A stretch of DNA of 64,000 nt from an uncultured Collinsella sp. (GCA_900549715.1 URPK01000010.1:1-64000); one strand, 5' to 3'; shown: positions 40,782 to 49,803, counted from the stretch's first letter. The notes: generated from the letters alone by a model not told the origin. Program-made: numbers and translations.

Positions 40782-42365
40782 ATGTCTGATCGTTTGACGG
40801 TCCTGACGTCTAAGAGCGTCTTTACCGGTACGGGGGACCTGCCGTTTGAAGGTTTCGTAGCAGTCCGTGACAATCGAATTGAGGCGGTTGGCACCAAGTG
40901 TGAGGCAGCTTCGTATTTGACCCAGGCGGACGAGGTAGTTGACCTGGGCGACCGCACCGTCATGCCTGGCCTGATCGATGTACATACCTTCTATACAGGC
41001 TGGGCGCTGCGGACGTTGGGGTCTGATCTGTCCGGCATCGCCGATGCCAAAGAGGCCGTGTCGCTCTTGCGTGCATGGAAAGAAGATCATCCGGATTGCG
41101 CGGCGGCTTTTGGCCGCAACCTGCCCGAAACGTTGGCATCGGATGCCGAGAACGCAAATACGGCGGCTGTGTTTGACGATTGTTTTGGCGATATCCCTGT
41201 CGTCTGCTTTACACCGGGTGCGGAGACCTGCGTTCTCAATGCTGCCGCCAGTGCGCGATACGGCTTCACGCCCCAGGCGTGCTATGCCGAGAAGATCTGG
41301 CGCATGATGAGCGATTTCCTCGCGCTGCCCGAGGTACGTGCGGGGTATTCGGACTACATGAGCATGCTTAACGAGCGCGGCGTTACCGCCATCAAGGAGA
41401 TGGCGTTTGATGACTACTACGGTTTTGCCGACGAAATGGCTCGCCGTGAAGAATCTGGCGAGCTGACGGTTCGCGTCTCTATGATGTCGCAGCCGGTGGG
41501 TGCCGGTGCAAATCTGTCGTATGCTCGCGAGGCACGAGAGCGCTTCCGGGGACCGTTCGTTCGTTTTTCTGGCTTCAACCGTATGACCGATCGCGGCGTA
41601 TGGGCGGGGCTTGCCGAGATGATTGACCCCTATGAGGACGCGGCCGATGCGGGGGCTGCCGGCAAGACGGTTGTCGAGGAGCCCGAGTGGGATCTGATTG
41701 AGAACGAGCTGCGCGCAATTGATGCTGACGGCTTCCGATATTCTTTGCATTGCCAGGGCGATGGCGCCGTTCGTCGCACCGTGGCACTCTATGCCTCGCT
41801 GCCTCGAGACGAGCATGGACGGTTGCTTCGCCGCCATGCGATTACCGATCTCGAGAACTCTGACCCGACCGATCTTGTCGAGTTTGGCAAGTTAGGTGGA
41901 ATTTGCGAGGTCTATCCGCAGATTCTGACGCTGGACCGGCGCGAGGATTGCCTGTCGATGATGCGTCGACAAATTGGCGAGACGCGACTTTTGCACAGCT
42001 GGAATCGCCGCGGCATGGAAGATTCCGGATGCACGGTGTGCTGTGGTACGGATTTGCCACTGCTGATTCCGAGCCTGGGCGAGTCAATCTACAGCGCGTG
42101 CGGTGGATACTTCGACGATGGACTGCCCGTGAATGAGGCCAACGCGCTGACGCTTGTCGAGCTCTTGCGTGCTTGGACTGCCGGGGGCGCGTACGATCTG
42201 ATGCGCGAAGACGAACTGGGTACGCTTGAGGTCGGCAAGCTTGCCGATATCTGCGTGCTCGATCGGGATGTGTTCGACCTCGATTATCGCGACGCACGCG
42301 ATCTTTCGGTTGATATGACGATGTCGGACGGACAAATCGTGTTCGATCGAAATAAGGAGGCATAA
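40782..42365 (+). CDS. YtcJ-type amidohydrolase (amidohydrolase 3 family)
   Basis: A 527-aa metal-dependent hydrolase. The N-terminal beta-sandwich leads into MPGLIDVHTFYTGWAL, where family members usually have HxH; here it reads H-T-F, so the usual second His is replaced. A Lys region (TAIKEMAF), SLHCQGDGAVR and a late GTDLP Asp follow. The altered HxH suggests changed metal use. It may hydrolyse an amide or N-acyl bond in the imported substrate. The ATG at 40782 follows AGGTGG, 9 bp after the carrier gene. Confidence 0.82.
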   Translation: MSDRLTVLTSKSVFTGTGDLPFEGFVAVRDNRIEAVGTKCEAASYLTQADEVVDLGDRTVMPGLIDVHTFYTGWALRTLGSDLSGIADAKEAVSLLRAWKEDHPDCAAAFGRNLPETLASDAENANTAAVFDDCFGDIPVVCFTPGAETCVLNAAASARYGFTPQACYAEKIWRMMSDFLALPEVRAGYSDYMSMLNERGVTAIKEMAFDDYYGFADEMARREESGELTVRVSMMSQPVGAGANLSYAREARERFRGPFVRFSGFNRMTDRGVWAGLAEMIDPYEDAADAGAAGKTVVEEPEWDLIENELRAIDADGFRYSLHCQGDGAVRRTVALYASLPRDEHGRLLRRHAITDLENSDPTDLVEFGKLGGICEVYPQILTLDRREDCLSMMRRQIGETRLLHSWNRRGMEDSGCTVCCGTDLPLLIPSLGESIYSACGGYFDDGLPVNEANALTLVELLRAWTAGGAYDLMREDELGTLEVGKLADICVLDRDVFDLDYRDARDLSVDMTMSDGQIVFDRNKEA

Positions 42366-42366
42366 G

Positions 42367-43218
42367 ATGTCTGAATCCAAACCGACGCTGCGCCGCGAAC
42401 AGATTGCGGGCATGAATATCCACTACATCATGTGGTCGCTCGATTACTTCCTTGATGTGCAGCAGCGTTTGGGCTTTGAGTCCATTGAGCTGTGGTGTGC
42501 GGAGCCGCATGTGACGCTCGACCACACGGGCTACTTTGAGGCTGAGGTCCTGGCGAAAAAGGCTGCAGACCGTGGGCTTAGGTATCGTACTCTGTGCCCC
42601 GAGAATGTTGTCTATCCTTGGCAGTACTGCGCACGCAAACCGCTGCATGAACAGCGCAGCCTGGCGTACTTTAAGCACGGCATTGAGCTTGCCGAGGTAC
42701 TTGGGTGCGACCGTATGTCCGTCAACTCGGGCTGGGGCGACTGGGACGAGGACCGCGAGGAAGCCTGGAAGCGCAGCCGCGAGCACTTGTCTATTCTGGC
42801 GGAGTATGCCGGTGAGCACGGTCTGGTGCTTACGATGGAAAGCCTGCGTCCCGAGGAGAGCAACCTTGTAACGACGGTTTCCGATGCGAAGCGCATGATT
42901 GACGAGGTCGCGAGCCCGTACTTACAGCCCATGGTTGATACAACCGCGATGGGCGTTGCGGGCGAGACGCTCGAGGACTGGTTTGCCGCCTTTGGTGATG
43001 GGGCAATTCACGAGATGCACTTTATCGACGGTGACCCGTATGGCCATCTGGTGTGGGGCGATGGCAAGCACGATATGGACGCCTTCGTCGCCACGCTTAA
43101 TGCCCATGGTTTCGATGGCATGCTGGGCCAGGAAATCACGGACGGGCGTTACTACGATGACCCGGCGGCGGCAGATGCCAAGAACATGGCCGCATTCGAG
43201 AAATATCTGATTGACTAA
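42367..43218 (+). CDS. Sugar-phosphate isomerase/epimerase family TIM barrel
   Basis: A 283-aa AP-endonuclease-2-type TIM barrel. Segments FESIELWCAEPHV, LTMESLRPEESNLV (Glu ligand), MVDTTAMG (Asp), EMHFIDGDPYGHLVWGDG (His/Asp) and GMLGQEITDG (Glu) provide the usual divalent-metal ligands. The set resembles FrlC (psicoselysine 3-epimerase) and other ketose 3-epimerases. It starts 1 bp after the amidohydrolase stop, so it is translationally coupled. Epimerisation of an imported ketose derivative is likely; the exact sugar is unknown. Confidence 0.85.
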   Translation: MSESKPTLRREQIAGMNIHYIMWSLDYFLDVQQRLGFESIELWCAEPHVTLDHTGYFEAEVLAKKAADRGLRYRTLCPENVVYPWQYCARKPLHEQRSLAYFKHGIELAEVLGCDRMSVNSGWGDWDEDREEAWKRSREHLSILAEYAGEHGLVLTMESLRPEESNLVTTVSDAKRMIDEVASPYLQPMVDTTAMGVAGETLEDWFAAFGDGAIHEMHFIDGDPYGHLVWGDGKHDMDAFVATLNAHGFDGMLGQEITDGRYYDDPAAADAKNMAAFEKYLID

Positions 43219-43280
43219 AACAACTATCGGCCACGCAGCCAACGTCATTGATTGCGGACCAAACAAGAAAGGAACTGGAT

Positions 43281-44249
43281 ATGAACGCACACGATCTGAT
43301 CAAAGAGGCAATTGCCGAGAAGGGCAAGTTCGACAGCGTCTACTGGATTGCTTGCGGTGGCTCCATGATCGATTTGATCCCGGCTCATGAGCTTCTGCAG
43401 CGCGAGGCAACCACCTTCACTTCGTATATCTATACGGCTCGCGAGTTTGATATCATGCGCCCGCGCCGCTTGGGCGAGAAATCCCTGGTCATTGCTTGCA
43501 GCCACAGTGGCAACACCCCCGAGGTCGTCGAGGGCTGCGAGATTGCCCTTGCTGCCGGCGCTACGGTGATCGCCCAGACCGACAACGCTGGATCCAAGAT
43601 TGACTCCGGCAAGTGGACCACGTGGGTCTACCCGTGGGGCGAGGGCGTGCCGCAGGCCGAGGTCCCCGCTGGCATTTCGCTGTCGCTTGCGGCCGAGCTG
43701 CTCGATCAGCAGGAGGGCTACGCCGATCTTGCCGATATGTATGCCGGTATCGCCGAGATGGATAAGATTCTTCCCCCGGCACGTGAGAAGGTAAATGCCG
43801 AGCTAGGTGATCGTTTTGCCAAGCTTTGCCAGGAGCACGAGTTCTTCTACATTCTGGGCAGCGGTCCCAACTTTAGCCAGACCTACGGTTTCGCTATCTG
43901 CTCTCTTATGGAGATGCAGTGGCAGCACTGCAGCTACATCCACTCTGCCGAGTACTTCCACGGCCCCTTCGAGGCTACTCAGGATGGCGTTTTTTACTTC
44001 CTGCAGATGGGCTCCAGCGAGTGCCGTGCTATGGACGAGCGCGCCCTTGCGTTCCTTAAGACGCATACCGATACGCTGATGGTGCTCGATGCCAAGGAGT
44101 ACGGTATGGAAGCCGTGCCGGCGAGCGTCCGTGCCTATCTGGACCCGGTGCTGTTCTACGCCATGAACTGCGAGCTGCGTGCTGCACGCGGCAAGGTGTT
44201 TGATCACGATCCCGATTTCCGTCGCTATATGGGTGTTGTCGAGTACTAG
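43281..44249 (+). CDS. SIS-domain sugar deglycase (FrlB-like)
   Basis: A 322-aa protein with two SIS sugar-isomerase domains. The phosphosugar-binding loop SHSGNTPEV lies at about residues 74-82, and SAEYFHGPFEAT holds the Glu/His region used by FrlB-type enzymes. FrlB splits fructoselysine 6-phosphate into glucose 6-phosphate and lysine. Placement beside FrlD-like kinases supports deglycase activity on a phosphorylated Amadori compound, though the amine could differ. RBS AAAGGA precedes the ATG. Confidence 0.85.
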   Translation: MNAHDLIKEAIAEKGKFDSVYWIACGGSMIDLIPAHELLQREATTFTSYIYTAREFDIMRPRRLGEKSLVIACSHSGNTPEVVEGCEIALAAGATVIAQTDNAGSKIDSGKWTTWVYPWGEGVPQAEVPAGISLSLAAELLDQQEGYADLADMYAGIAEMDKILPPAREKVNAELGDRFAKLCQEHEFFYILGSGPNFSQTYGFAICSLMEMQWQHCSYIHSAEYFHGPFEATQDGVFYFLQMGSSECRAMDERALAFLKTHTDTLMVLDAKEYGMEAVPASVRAYLDPVLFYAMNCELRAARGKVFDHDPDFRRYMGVVEY

Positions 44250-44263
44250 AAGGGGCAAAGGCC

Positions 44264-45127
44264 ATGGCATTTAACGTTAACGCGCTCGGATTTGGCGACA
44301 ACGTCGTCGATCGCTACGAGCATATCCACACCATGTATCCCGGCGGCAATGCGGTGAACTTCGCCGTTTATGCCAAGAAATGCGGTGCCGCACGCTCTGC
44401 ATACATGGGCATTTTTGGCAATGACGCCGCTGCCGAGCATGTCATTGCAAGCCTCGAGGATGAGGGTATCGAGCTTGACAAGTGCGAGCAGATGATTGGC
44501 GAGAACGGAGCGGCTCGCGTGACCGTCGTTGACGGTGACCGTGTCTTCCTCGGCTCCAACGAGGGCGGTATCCGTGGCGATGCGCGCTATGTTCTCGACC
44601 GCTTTGACCTTTCGTACATGAAGCAGTTCGATGTGGTTCATTCGGGCAACTATTGCTTCACCGAGCGCGAGCTGCCCAAGTTGAAGGCTGCGGGCGTCAC
44701 GGTCTCTTTTGACTTTTCGGACGACTCCACCGACGAGTACTACGAGCAGATTGCGCCCTATGTCGATTTTGCTTTCTTTAGTGCGGCGGATGCCGCGAGT
44801 GAGGACGAGATTCGCGAGCGTCTGGCATGGGTGAAGGGTCTGGGTCCGCGTTTTGTGTCGGCTACGGCGGGCGCCGAGGGCTGCATCGCTTACGACGGCG
44901 AGCGTTATTACCGCCAGCTGGCTAAACCGGTAACGGACATGAAGGATACCATGGGGGCGGGCGACTCGTTCCTCACCTCGTTTTTGATGTGCTATCTCGA
45001 TTCCGTCAAGCGTGGTGAGGGTGGCGCCGAGGCCATCGAGCGCGCGCTCGACTTTGCTGCCGGGTTTGCCTCGACCGTGTGCGGCATGGAAGGTTCTTGG
45101 GGCCACGGAGCACCAATCGTCGAATAG
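44264..45127 (+). CDS. PfkB-family kinase, FrlD-like (first of two)
   Basis: A 287-aa ribokinase-fold kinase. The start ALGFGDNVVDRYE, the substrate motif GGNAVNFAVYAKK and the catalytic DTMGAGDSFLTSFL (base Asp) follow fructoselysine 6-kinase FrlD closely by eye. It would phosphorylate the 6-OH of an Amadori sugar to give the deglycase substrate. It lies 14 bp after the SIS gene. A hairpin terminator follows, dividing the operon into two sub-units. Confidence 0.87.
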   Translation: MAFNVNALGFGDNVVDRYEHIHTMYPGGNAVNFAVYAKKCGAARSAYMGIFGNDAAAEHVIASLEDEGIELDKCEQMIGENGAARVTVVDGDRVFLGSNEGGIRGDARYVLDRFDLSYMKQFDVVHSGNYCFTERELPKLKAAGVTVSFDFSDDSTDEYYEQIAPYVDFAFFSAADAASEDEIRERLAWVKGLGPRFVSATAGAEGCIAYDGERYYRQLAKPVTDMKDTMGAGDSFLTSFLMCYLDSVKRGEGGAEAIERALDFAAGFASTVCGMEGSWGHGAPIVE

Positions 45128-45197
45128 CTTAAGAAAGCGTACGGCGGTCTGGCTATGAGGCCTTGGACAGCCGATGCAAAACAATAAGCGAAACGCG

Positions 45198-45231
45198 AAA
45201 AGGGGGCTCGCCATGTGGTGGGCCCCCTTTT
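45198..45231 (+). terminator. Intra-operon terminator-like hairpin
   Basis: Perfect 10-bp stem AAAAGGGGGC with GCCCCCTTTT (45198-45207 with 45222-45231), 70 bp after the first kinase and 17 bp before the second. It would reduce expression of the downstream half, or mark a processing site. Confidence 0.75.
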
Positions 45232-45248
45232 GAACATTGGAGAAGACC

Positions 45249-46049
45249 ATGGGTATTAAAGCGTGTGCGGCTGGTTTTTGCTGTGCGGACGTCTATCAAA
45301 ACATCGGCGTGTTCTATCCGACTGGTAATGGCATTGACTGGGGTATCCATCTTGCACGAATGGGCGTTTCGGTATCCGCCGTGTCGGTTGTCGGCAAGGA
45401 CGAGTACGGAGACAAGATGAGAGAGGCGCTGGCCGCCGAGGGGTTTGATATCTCTCATCTGCGGGTGGAGGATGGCGACACCTCGGTGATGCTCATGGCA
45501 TTGAAAGACGGCGTCGATCGCGTGCATCTCGAGGCAATCGATGGCGTAATGGAGACATATCGCCCGAATGAAGATGACCGGGCGTTTATCCTAGAGCATG
45601 ACATCATTCATACCGACCTGTTTGGCAATTGTTTGGACCTCCTGCCCGAGTGGCATGATGCGGGCAAGACGGTGGTTATGGACTTCTCGGTGTTCAGCCA
45701 GGATCCCGAATATGCCTGCGAGAATCATTTTCCCTACGTTGACTACGCATTTATGTCGTTTGAAGATGACACTCCGGAGCTGCGGGACTGGGTACGTCAC
45801 GCGCAGGAATTGGGGCCGCGCGTTGCGGTTGCCACGCTTGGCGAGAAGGGAAGCATTGCCTATGACGGTGAGCGCTTCTATGAGTGCGGGATCGTGCCGG
45901 CGGAGAAGGTCGTTAATACCGTGGGTGCCGGCGACTCGTATATCGCCGGGTTTACCAAGGGCGTGATCGATGGCCTTGATATTCCGGCGTGTATGAAGGC
46001 GGGCGCTGAGCTGTCGTCCCGAGTGATTGGTTCGTTTGAGCCGTACTAG
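45249..46049 (+). CDS. PfkB-family kinase, FrlD-like (second of two)
   Basis: A 266-aa ribokinase-fold kinase, related to but clearly different from the preceding one. It has GNGIDWGIHLARMG where the first has GGNAVNFAVYAKK, a VVGKDEYGDKM segment, and the catalytic NTVGAGDSYIAGF. The changed substrate loop (GID in place of AVN) suggests a different sugar or stereoisomer. The ATG at 45249 follows TGGAGAAGACC. It opens the second half of the island after an internal hairpin. Confidence 0.85.
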   Translation: MGIKACAAGFCCADVYQNIGVFYPTGNGIDWGIHLARMGVSVSAVSVVGKDEYGDKMREALAAEGFDISHLRVEDGDTSVMLMALKDGVDRVHLEAIDGVMETYRPNEDDRAFILEHDIIHTDLFGNCLDLLPEWHDAGKTVVMDFSVFSQDPEYACENHFPYVDYAFMSFEDDTPELRDWVRHAQELGPRVAVATLGEKGSIAYDGERFYECGIVPAEKVVNTVGAGDSYIAGFTKGVIDGLDIPACMKAGAELSSRVIGSFEPY

Positions 46050-46076
46050 GGTCAAATGCCTGGAAAGGAGTACGAA

Positions 46077-46937
46077 ATGGTTATCGACATGTTGGTCCAT
46101 CCTATGCTCTACGGCGAGATCTGTACGCCGGGTGATGAGCCTGATGGATTCGGTTTTTGGTCACGAGAATTTGGTATGGGGCATATGGGCCCCATGGATT
46201 GGGATGAGCTTCAAGTCGAGATGGACGTCTGCGATGTGCAGAAGAGCGTGCTCATGCCGCTCGATGTAACCACGGCATGCGGAGGGCACTTTGGCACCAA
46301 TGACCAGATTGCCATGCTGGTTGCCGCACATCCCGATCGTCTGTGGGGATTTGCGAGCGTAGACCCGCAGGTGAGCGGTGCCGCAGACGAATTGGAGCGC
46401 GCCTTTACCGAGTTGGGGGCAAAGGGGCTTTGCCTGCATCCTGCAAAGCAGGGTTTTGCCCCCGATGATGCTGTGGCCGAGCCGCTTTACGAACTGTGCG
46501 AGCGCTATAACAAGCCGGTGGTTTTTCATGCCGGTATGTCTTGGGAGCCGGGTGCAGAGCTCTCGCGCAGTAACCCGCTTGCATTTGAGCACACAATCGC
46601 AACGCATCCAAATGTGCGTTTTAGTTTGACCCATTTTGGCTGGCCCTGGGTGCGCGAGACCGTGGCGATGCTGCTCAAGTATCCCAACTGCTACGCGGAC
46701 ACCTCTATCACTTACATCGATTCGCCCGAGGAGATGATGCAGCGTCTTTTCACGGTCGATATGGGGCCGCTGTGGTATGAGCGCGCGCTATCGCACCAAG
46801 TGATGTTCGCCAGCAATACGCCGCGCTTCCGTGCATTCAAACTCAAGCGGGCGCTCGATACCGTGCCCATGCGCGATGATGCGCGAGAAAGGCTCTACTG
46901 GGGTAATGCCCTGCGTTTTCTTGAAGGGGATGAGTGA
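46077..46937 (+). CDS. Amidohydrolase-2 family metal-dependent hydrolase
   Basis: A 286-aa TIM-barrel protein of the amidohydrolase-2 (ACMSD-like) group. Features include WGFASVDPQ, KGLCLHPAKQGF, PVVFHAGMSWEPG (His) and FSLTHFGWPWV (His), with a late FASNTPRF where family members often have FGSDxP (here Asn replaces Asp). The N-terminal HxH is reduced to VHP. Enzymes of this family hydrolyse or decarboxylate small cyclic or aromatic acids. The ATG at 46077 with AAAGGAG upstream is preferred over the longer frame from 46056. Confidence 0.8.
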   Translation: MVIDMLVHPMLYGEICTPGDEPDGFGFWSREFGMGHMGPMDWDELQVEMDVCDVQKSVLMPLDVTTACGGHFGTNDQIAMLVAAHPDRLWGFASVDPQVSGAADELERAFTELGAKGLCLHPAKQGFAPDDAVAEPLYELCERYNKPVVFHAGMSWEPGAELSRSNPLAFEHTIATHPNVRFSLTHFGWPWVRETVAMLLKYPNCYADTSITYIDSPEEMMQRLFTVDMGPLWYERALSHQVMFASNTPRFRAFKLKRALDTVPMRDDARERLYWGNALRFLEGDE

Positions 46938-46939
46938 GC

Positions 46940-47368
46940 ATGGTGACGCTCGAGACATTGAGCTATCTATCGACTGCTCCGGACCAGTTCATCGATATTA
47001 CCGAGGACGTGCACGCTGCCATCGAACGCAGCTCGGTGACCAATGGCTTGGCGGCGATTATTTTGTCGCATACGACCTGCGGAATCGTGGTAAACGAGGG
47101 GCTGCCCTGCGTGGAGACGGATCTTATGGAGACGCTTGATCGCATCGCCCCACTCGATGCCCCCTATGCGCATGCACACTTCCTGCCGAGCTATGGAGCC
47201 ACCGGTAACAACTCCTGTGGGCATATCAAGAGCATGATTTGTGGAAACAGTTGCTTCTTTCCCGTCCAAGATGGCCACATCGTGTGCGGAAGTGCCCAGA
47301 ACATCTATCTTGCGGAGTTTGACGGTCCGCAGAAGCGAAAAGTGTACGTCGAGGTGCTGGGGGAGTAA
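46940..47368 (+). CDS. YjbQ/UPF0047-family protein
   Basis: A 142-aa protein of the YjbQ family. Conserved features are SHTTCGIVVNEG (about residues 47-58), HAHFLPSYG, the Asn/His pair NNSCGHIKS and the C-terminal AEFDGPQKRKVYVEVLG. Some family members show weak thiamin-phosphate-synthase activity, but the native role is unknown. It overlaps or abuts the preceding amidohydrolase (a GTG at 46934 is an alternative start), so it is translationally coupled. Its presence in a sugar-catabolic operon is informative for the family. Confidence 0.82.
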   Translation: MVTLETLSYLSTAPDQFIDITEDVHAAIERSSVTNGLAAIILSHTTCGIVVNEGLPCVETDLMETLDRIAPLDAPYAHAHFLPSYGATGNNSCGHIKSMICGNSCFFPVQDGHIVCGSAQNIYLAEFDGPQKRKVYVEVLGE

Positions 47369-47401
47369 CGTCCCTGCAATAACCCTATGAAGGAGCACGT
47401 T

Positions 47402-48211
47402 ATGTCGTTTCTAACTTCGATGTTCAAGAACGAAAAGCCGGTTATCGGAATGCTGCACCTGCGTCCTCTGCCGGGCGATCCGCTGTATTACCCGGGCGGA
47501 AGCGTATCGCAGGTCGTGGAAGCCGCCAAGCGCGATCTCGAGGCGTTGCAGCAGGGCGGTGTCGATGGCATTTTGATTACCAATGAGCTCTCGATGCCCT
47601 ATGAGCAGCATGTTTCTCCCTCAACCCTTGCATCGATGGGCTATGTAATCGGGGCTCTGTCCCATGATCTGTCGACTCCTTGGGGAGCTGAGGCAATTTA
47701 CGATGGTGATGCCACAATCGAGCTGTGCGCTGCCGTCGACGCGCAGTTCACGCGCTGCAATTTTTGCGGTGCCTGGGCCGGTGATCTCGGGCTGATTAAC
47801 CGAGATTTCGCTCACACCATGCGTCGCAAGGCGGCGCTGCGCTTGGACGACCTCAAGCTTTTTCACTTCATCACGAGCGAGGGCGAGGTTTATCTCAACG
47901 ACCGCACGACCGCGGACATTGCCGATTCACTTCTCTTTAATTGCCTACCGGATGCGATGGTCATCGGCGGTTCGGCTGCCGGTCGTGGCGCTTCGGGCGA
48001 GCTTGCCGACGAGGTCCGCGAGCGTGTTGGCGAAGTGCCCGTGGTATGTGGCACCGGTTGTCGCGAAAATACCGTGGCTGACGTATTTGCTCACTACGAT
48101 GGCGCGTTTGTCGGCACGTGCTTAAAGCGCGACGGAAAACTGGATGCCCCGATTGATGTTGAGCGGGTGGTTCGTTTTATGGCTGCCGCTCGTACGGCGC
48201 GAGGGGAGTAG
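47402..48211 (+). CDS. BtpA/SgcQ-family protein
   Basis: A 269-aa TIM-barrel-like protein of the BtpA/SgcQ family. The start KPVIGMLHLRPLPGDP, the GGVDGILITNE segment and VIGGSAAGRGAS are family-typical. BtpA was linked to photosystem I assembly, but most bacterial relatives (SgcQ) sit in sugar operons and are presumed nucleosidase- or aldolase-like enzymes; no activity is established to my knowledge. RBS GAAGGAG precedes the ATG at 47402. It lies between YjbQ and an FGGY kinase. Confidence 0.83.
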   Translation: MSFLTSMFKNEKPVIGMLHLRPLPGDPLYYPGGSVSQVVEAAKRDLEALQQGGVDGILITNELSMPYEQHVSPSTLASMGYVIGALSHDLSTPWGAEAIYDGDATIELCAAVDAQFTRCNFCGAWAGDLGLINRDFAHTMRRKAALRLDDLKLFHFITSEGEVYLNDRTTADIADSLLFNCLPDAMVIGGSAAGRGASGELADEVRERVGEVPVVCGTGCRENTVADVFAHYDGAFVGTCLKRDGKLDAPIDVERVVRFMAAARTARGE

Positions 48212-48217
48212 GCACCT

Positions 48218-49735
48218 ATGGCGCTCTATCTGGGTATTGATATTGGGACAAGCGCCTCTAAAGGCGTTTTAATCGATGATCGATGCAACATCGTTTGCCA
48301 AGCCTCTTGTGGACATGAGACGGACAACCCGTGTGATGGATGGTACCAGCATGATGCTGAGGCAGTTTGGTGGGGCGATTTTTGCCGCTTGTCGCGCGAG
48401 CTGGTGATGCGATCGGGGGTTAACGCGGCGCAGATCGGATGCGTGGGCCTTTCCGCATTGGGTTGCGACTGTGTGCCGGTCGATACCGAGTGCAACGCGC
48501 TGGCGCCCGCGATTTTGTATGGAGTCGATGCACGTTCGAAGCCGCAGATTGACGAGCTCCTTTCCGAATATGGGTCAGGTCGCGCACGCGAACTTTTCGG
48601 GCACGATCCCTGCTCATCAGATATTGCTCCTAAGATCTTATGGTTTAAGGAGAATATGCCCGAGGTGCACGAACGTGCCGCGAAGTTCCTGACGGCATCA
48701 TCGTTTCTATGCGCAAAGTTGACGGGGCGTTTTACGGTGGACCGTTACTTGGCGGAGGATTATCTTCCCCTATACGACCGCTACACTTGGAGGGTTGATG
48801 CTCGGGAATGTGCTCGTTTCTGCCGGCCTGACCAGATGGCGGAGGTAATGTCGGCTACCGATATTGCCGGGGCGATTACGCGGCGCGCGGCTGAGGCGAC
48901 AGGGCTCGCGGCAGGGACACCTGTCTTAGTGGGAACGGGCGACTCTGGTGCCGAGGCCATTTCGACGGGTGTATTTCGTCCCGGCGATATGATGGTTCAG
49001 TTGGGGAGCACGGCGTATTTCATCTACCTAGCTGATCATATGGTCGATGATGCCCGCCTGTGGCCAGGGACGTTTATCATTCCCGGAACTTACGGGATCT
49101 GCGCGGGGACCAATACGGCGGGTGCACTCACATCGTGGCTGCGCCAAGAGCTGTATCGCGACGCCGTGGAGGCCGAGGGCCACGGTGGCCCCGATGCATA
49201 TTCGGTCATGGCGCATGATGCCGCCGATGTGGCGCCGGGTGCCGATGGGCTCCTGTGCCTGCCGTACTTTGCGGGGGAGCGTACTCCGCTCAACGATCCC
49301 GAGGCACGTGGCGTCTTCTTTGGCCTGACCGGAAGGCATACGCGAGCCCATATGGTTCGCGCCGCCTTGGAAGGCGTCGCGTATACCGTTGCATCCCATG
49401 TCGACATTATCGAGCGAGAGCATGGACTGCCAATTGGGCGCATTATGCTTGTCGGAGGTGGAACCAAGAATCCAGTTTGGATGCAGGCTATCGCCGACGT
49501 ATGCGGGCGCGAGGTCTCGGTTGCCAAGGTTACGGTGGGCGCATGCTTCGGTGATGCCATCATGGCAGCTCTCGCAGGTGGCGCCTATGCATCATGGGAT
49601 GAACTCGCCCAAGTCCTTGGCGTTGCACAAACAATCGTGCCCGATATGGATGCCCACGAGCTATATGCGTCGCGTCGTCATATCTTTGACGAATTGTATG
49701 CACGCAACCGTGATCTCATGCACGAATTGGTGTAA
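48218..49735 (+). CDS. FGGY-family carbohydrate kinase
   Basis: A 505-aa sugar kinase of the xylulokinase/gluconokinase fold. The N-terminal phosphate motif is LGIDIGTSASKGVLID (residues 4-19), GTGDSGAEA is the adenosine-side region, and the second FGGY-type signature region includes MLVGGGTKNPVWMQ. It begins 6 bp after the BtpA stop and ends the island. A second kinase class beside two PfkB kinases implies that the released sugar or polyol part is phosphorylated separately. Confidence 0.9.
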   Translation: MALYLGIDIGTSASKGVLIDDRCNIVCQASCGHETDNPCDGWYQHDAEAVWWGDFCRLSRELVMRSGVNAAQIGCVGLSALGCDCVPVDTECNALAPAILYGVDARSKPQIDELLSEYGSGRARELFGHDPCSSDIAPKILWFKENMPEVHERAAKFLTASSFLCAKLTGRFTVDRYLAEDYLPLYDRYTWRVDARECARFCRPDQMAEVMSATDIAGAITRRAAEATGLAAGTPVLVGTGDSGAEAISTGVFRPGDMMVQLGSTAYFIYLADHMVDDARLWPGTFIIPGTYGICAGTNTAGALTSWLRQELYRDAVEAEGHGGPDAYSVMAHDAADVAPGADGLLCLPYFAGERTPLNDPEARGVFFGLTGRHTRAHMVRAALEGVAYTVASHVDIIEREHGLPIGRIMLVGGGTKNPVWMQAIADVCGREVSVAKVTVGACFGDAIMAALAGGAYASWDELAQVLGVAQTIVPDMDAHELYASRRHIFDELYARNRDLMHELV

Positions 49736-49755
49736 TGCTGCCGAATTGTACTGCC

Positions 49756-49803
49756 TGCCAATAGGGACTGCGTTGTGCGATTCGCATGTCCCTTGGCATT
49801 TTT
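49756..49803 (+). terminator. Terminator ending the sugar-amine island
   Basis: An imperfect stem of about 16 bp (49756-49772 with 49783-49798) followed by TTTTT. The arms contain AGGGAC and GTCCCT, related to the repeat cores elsewhere. Confidence 0.8.
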
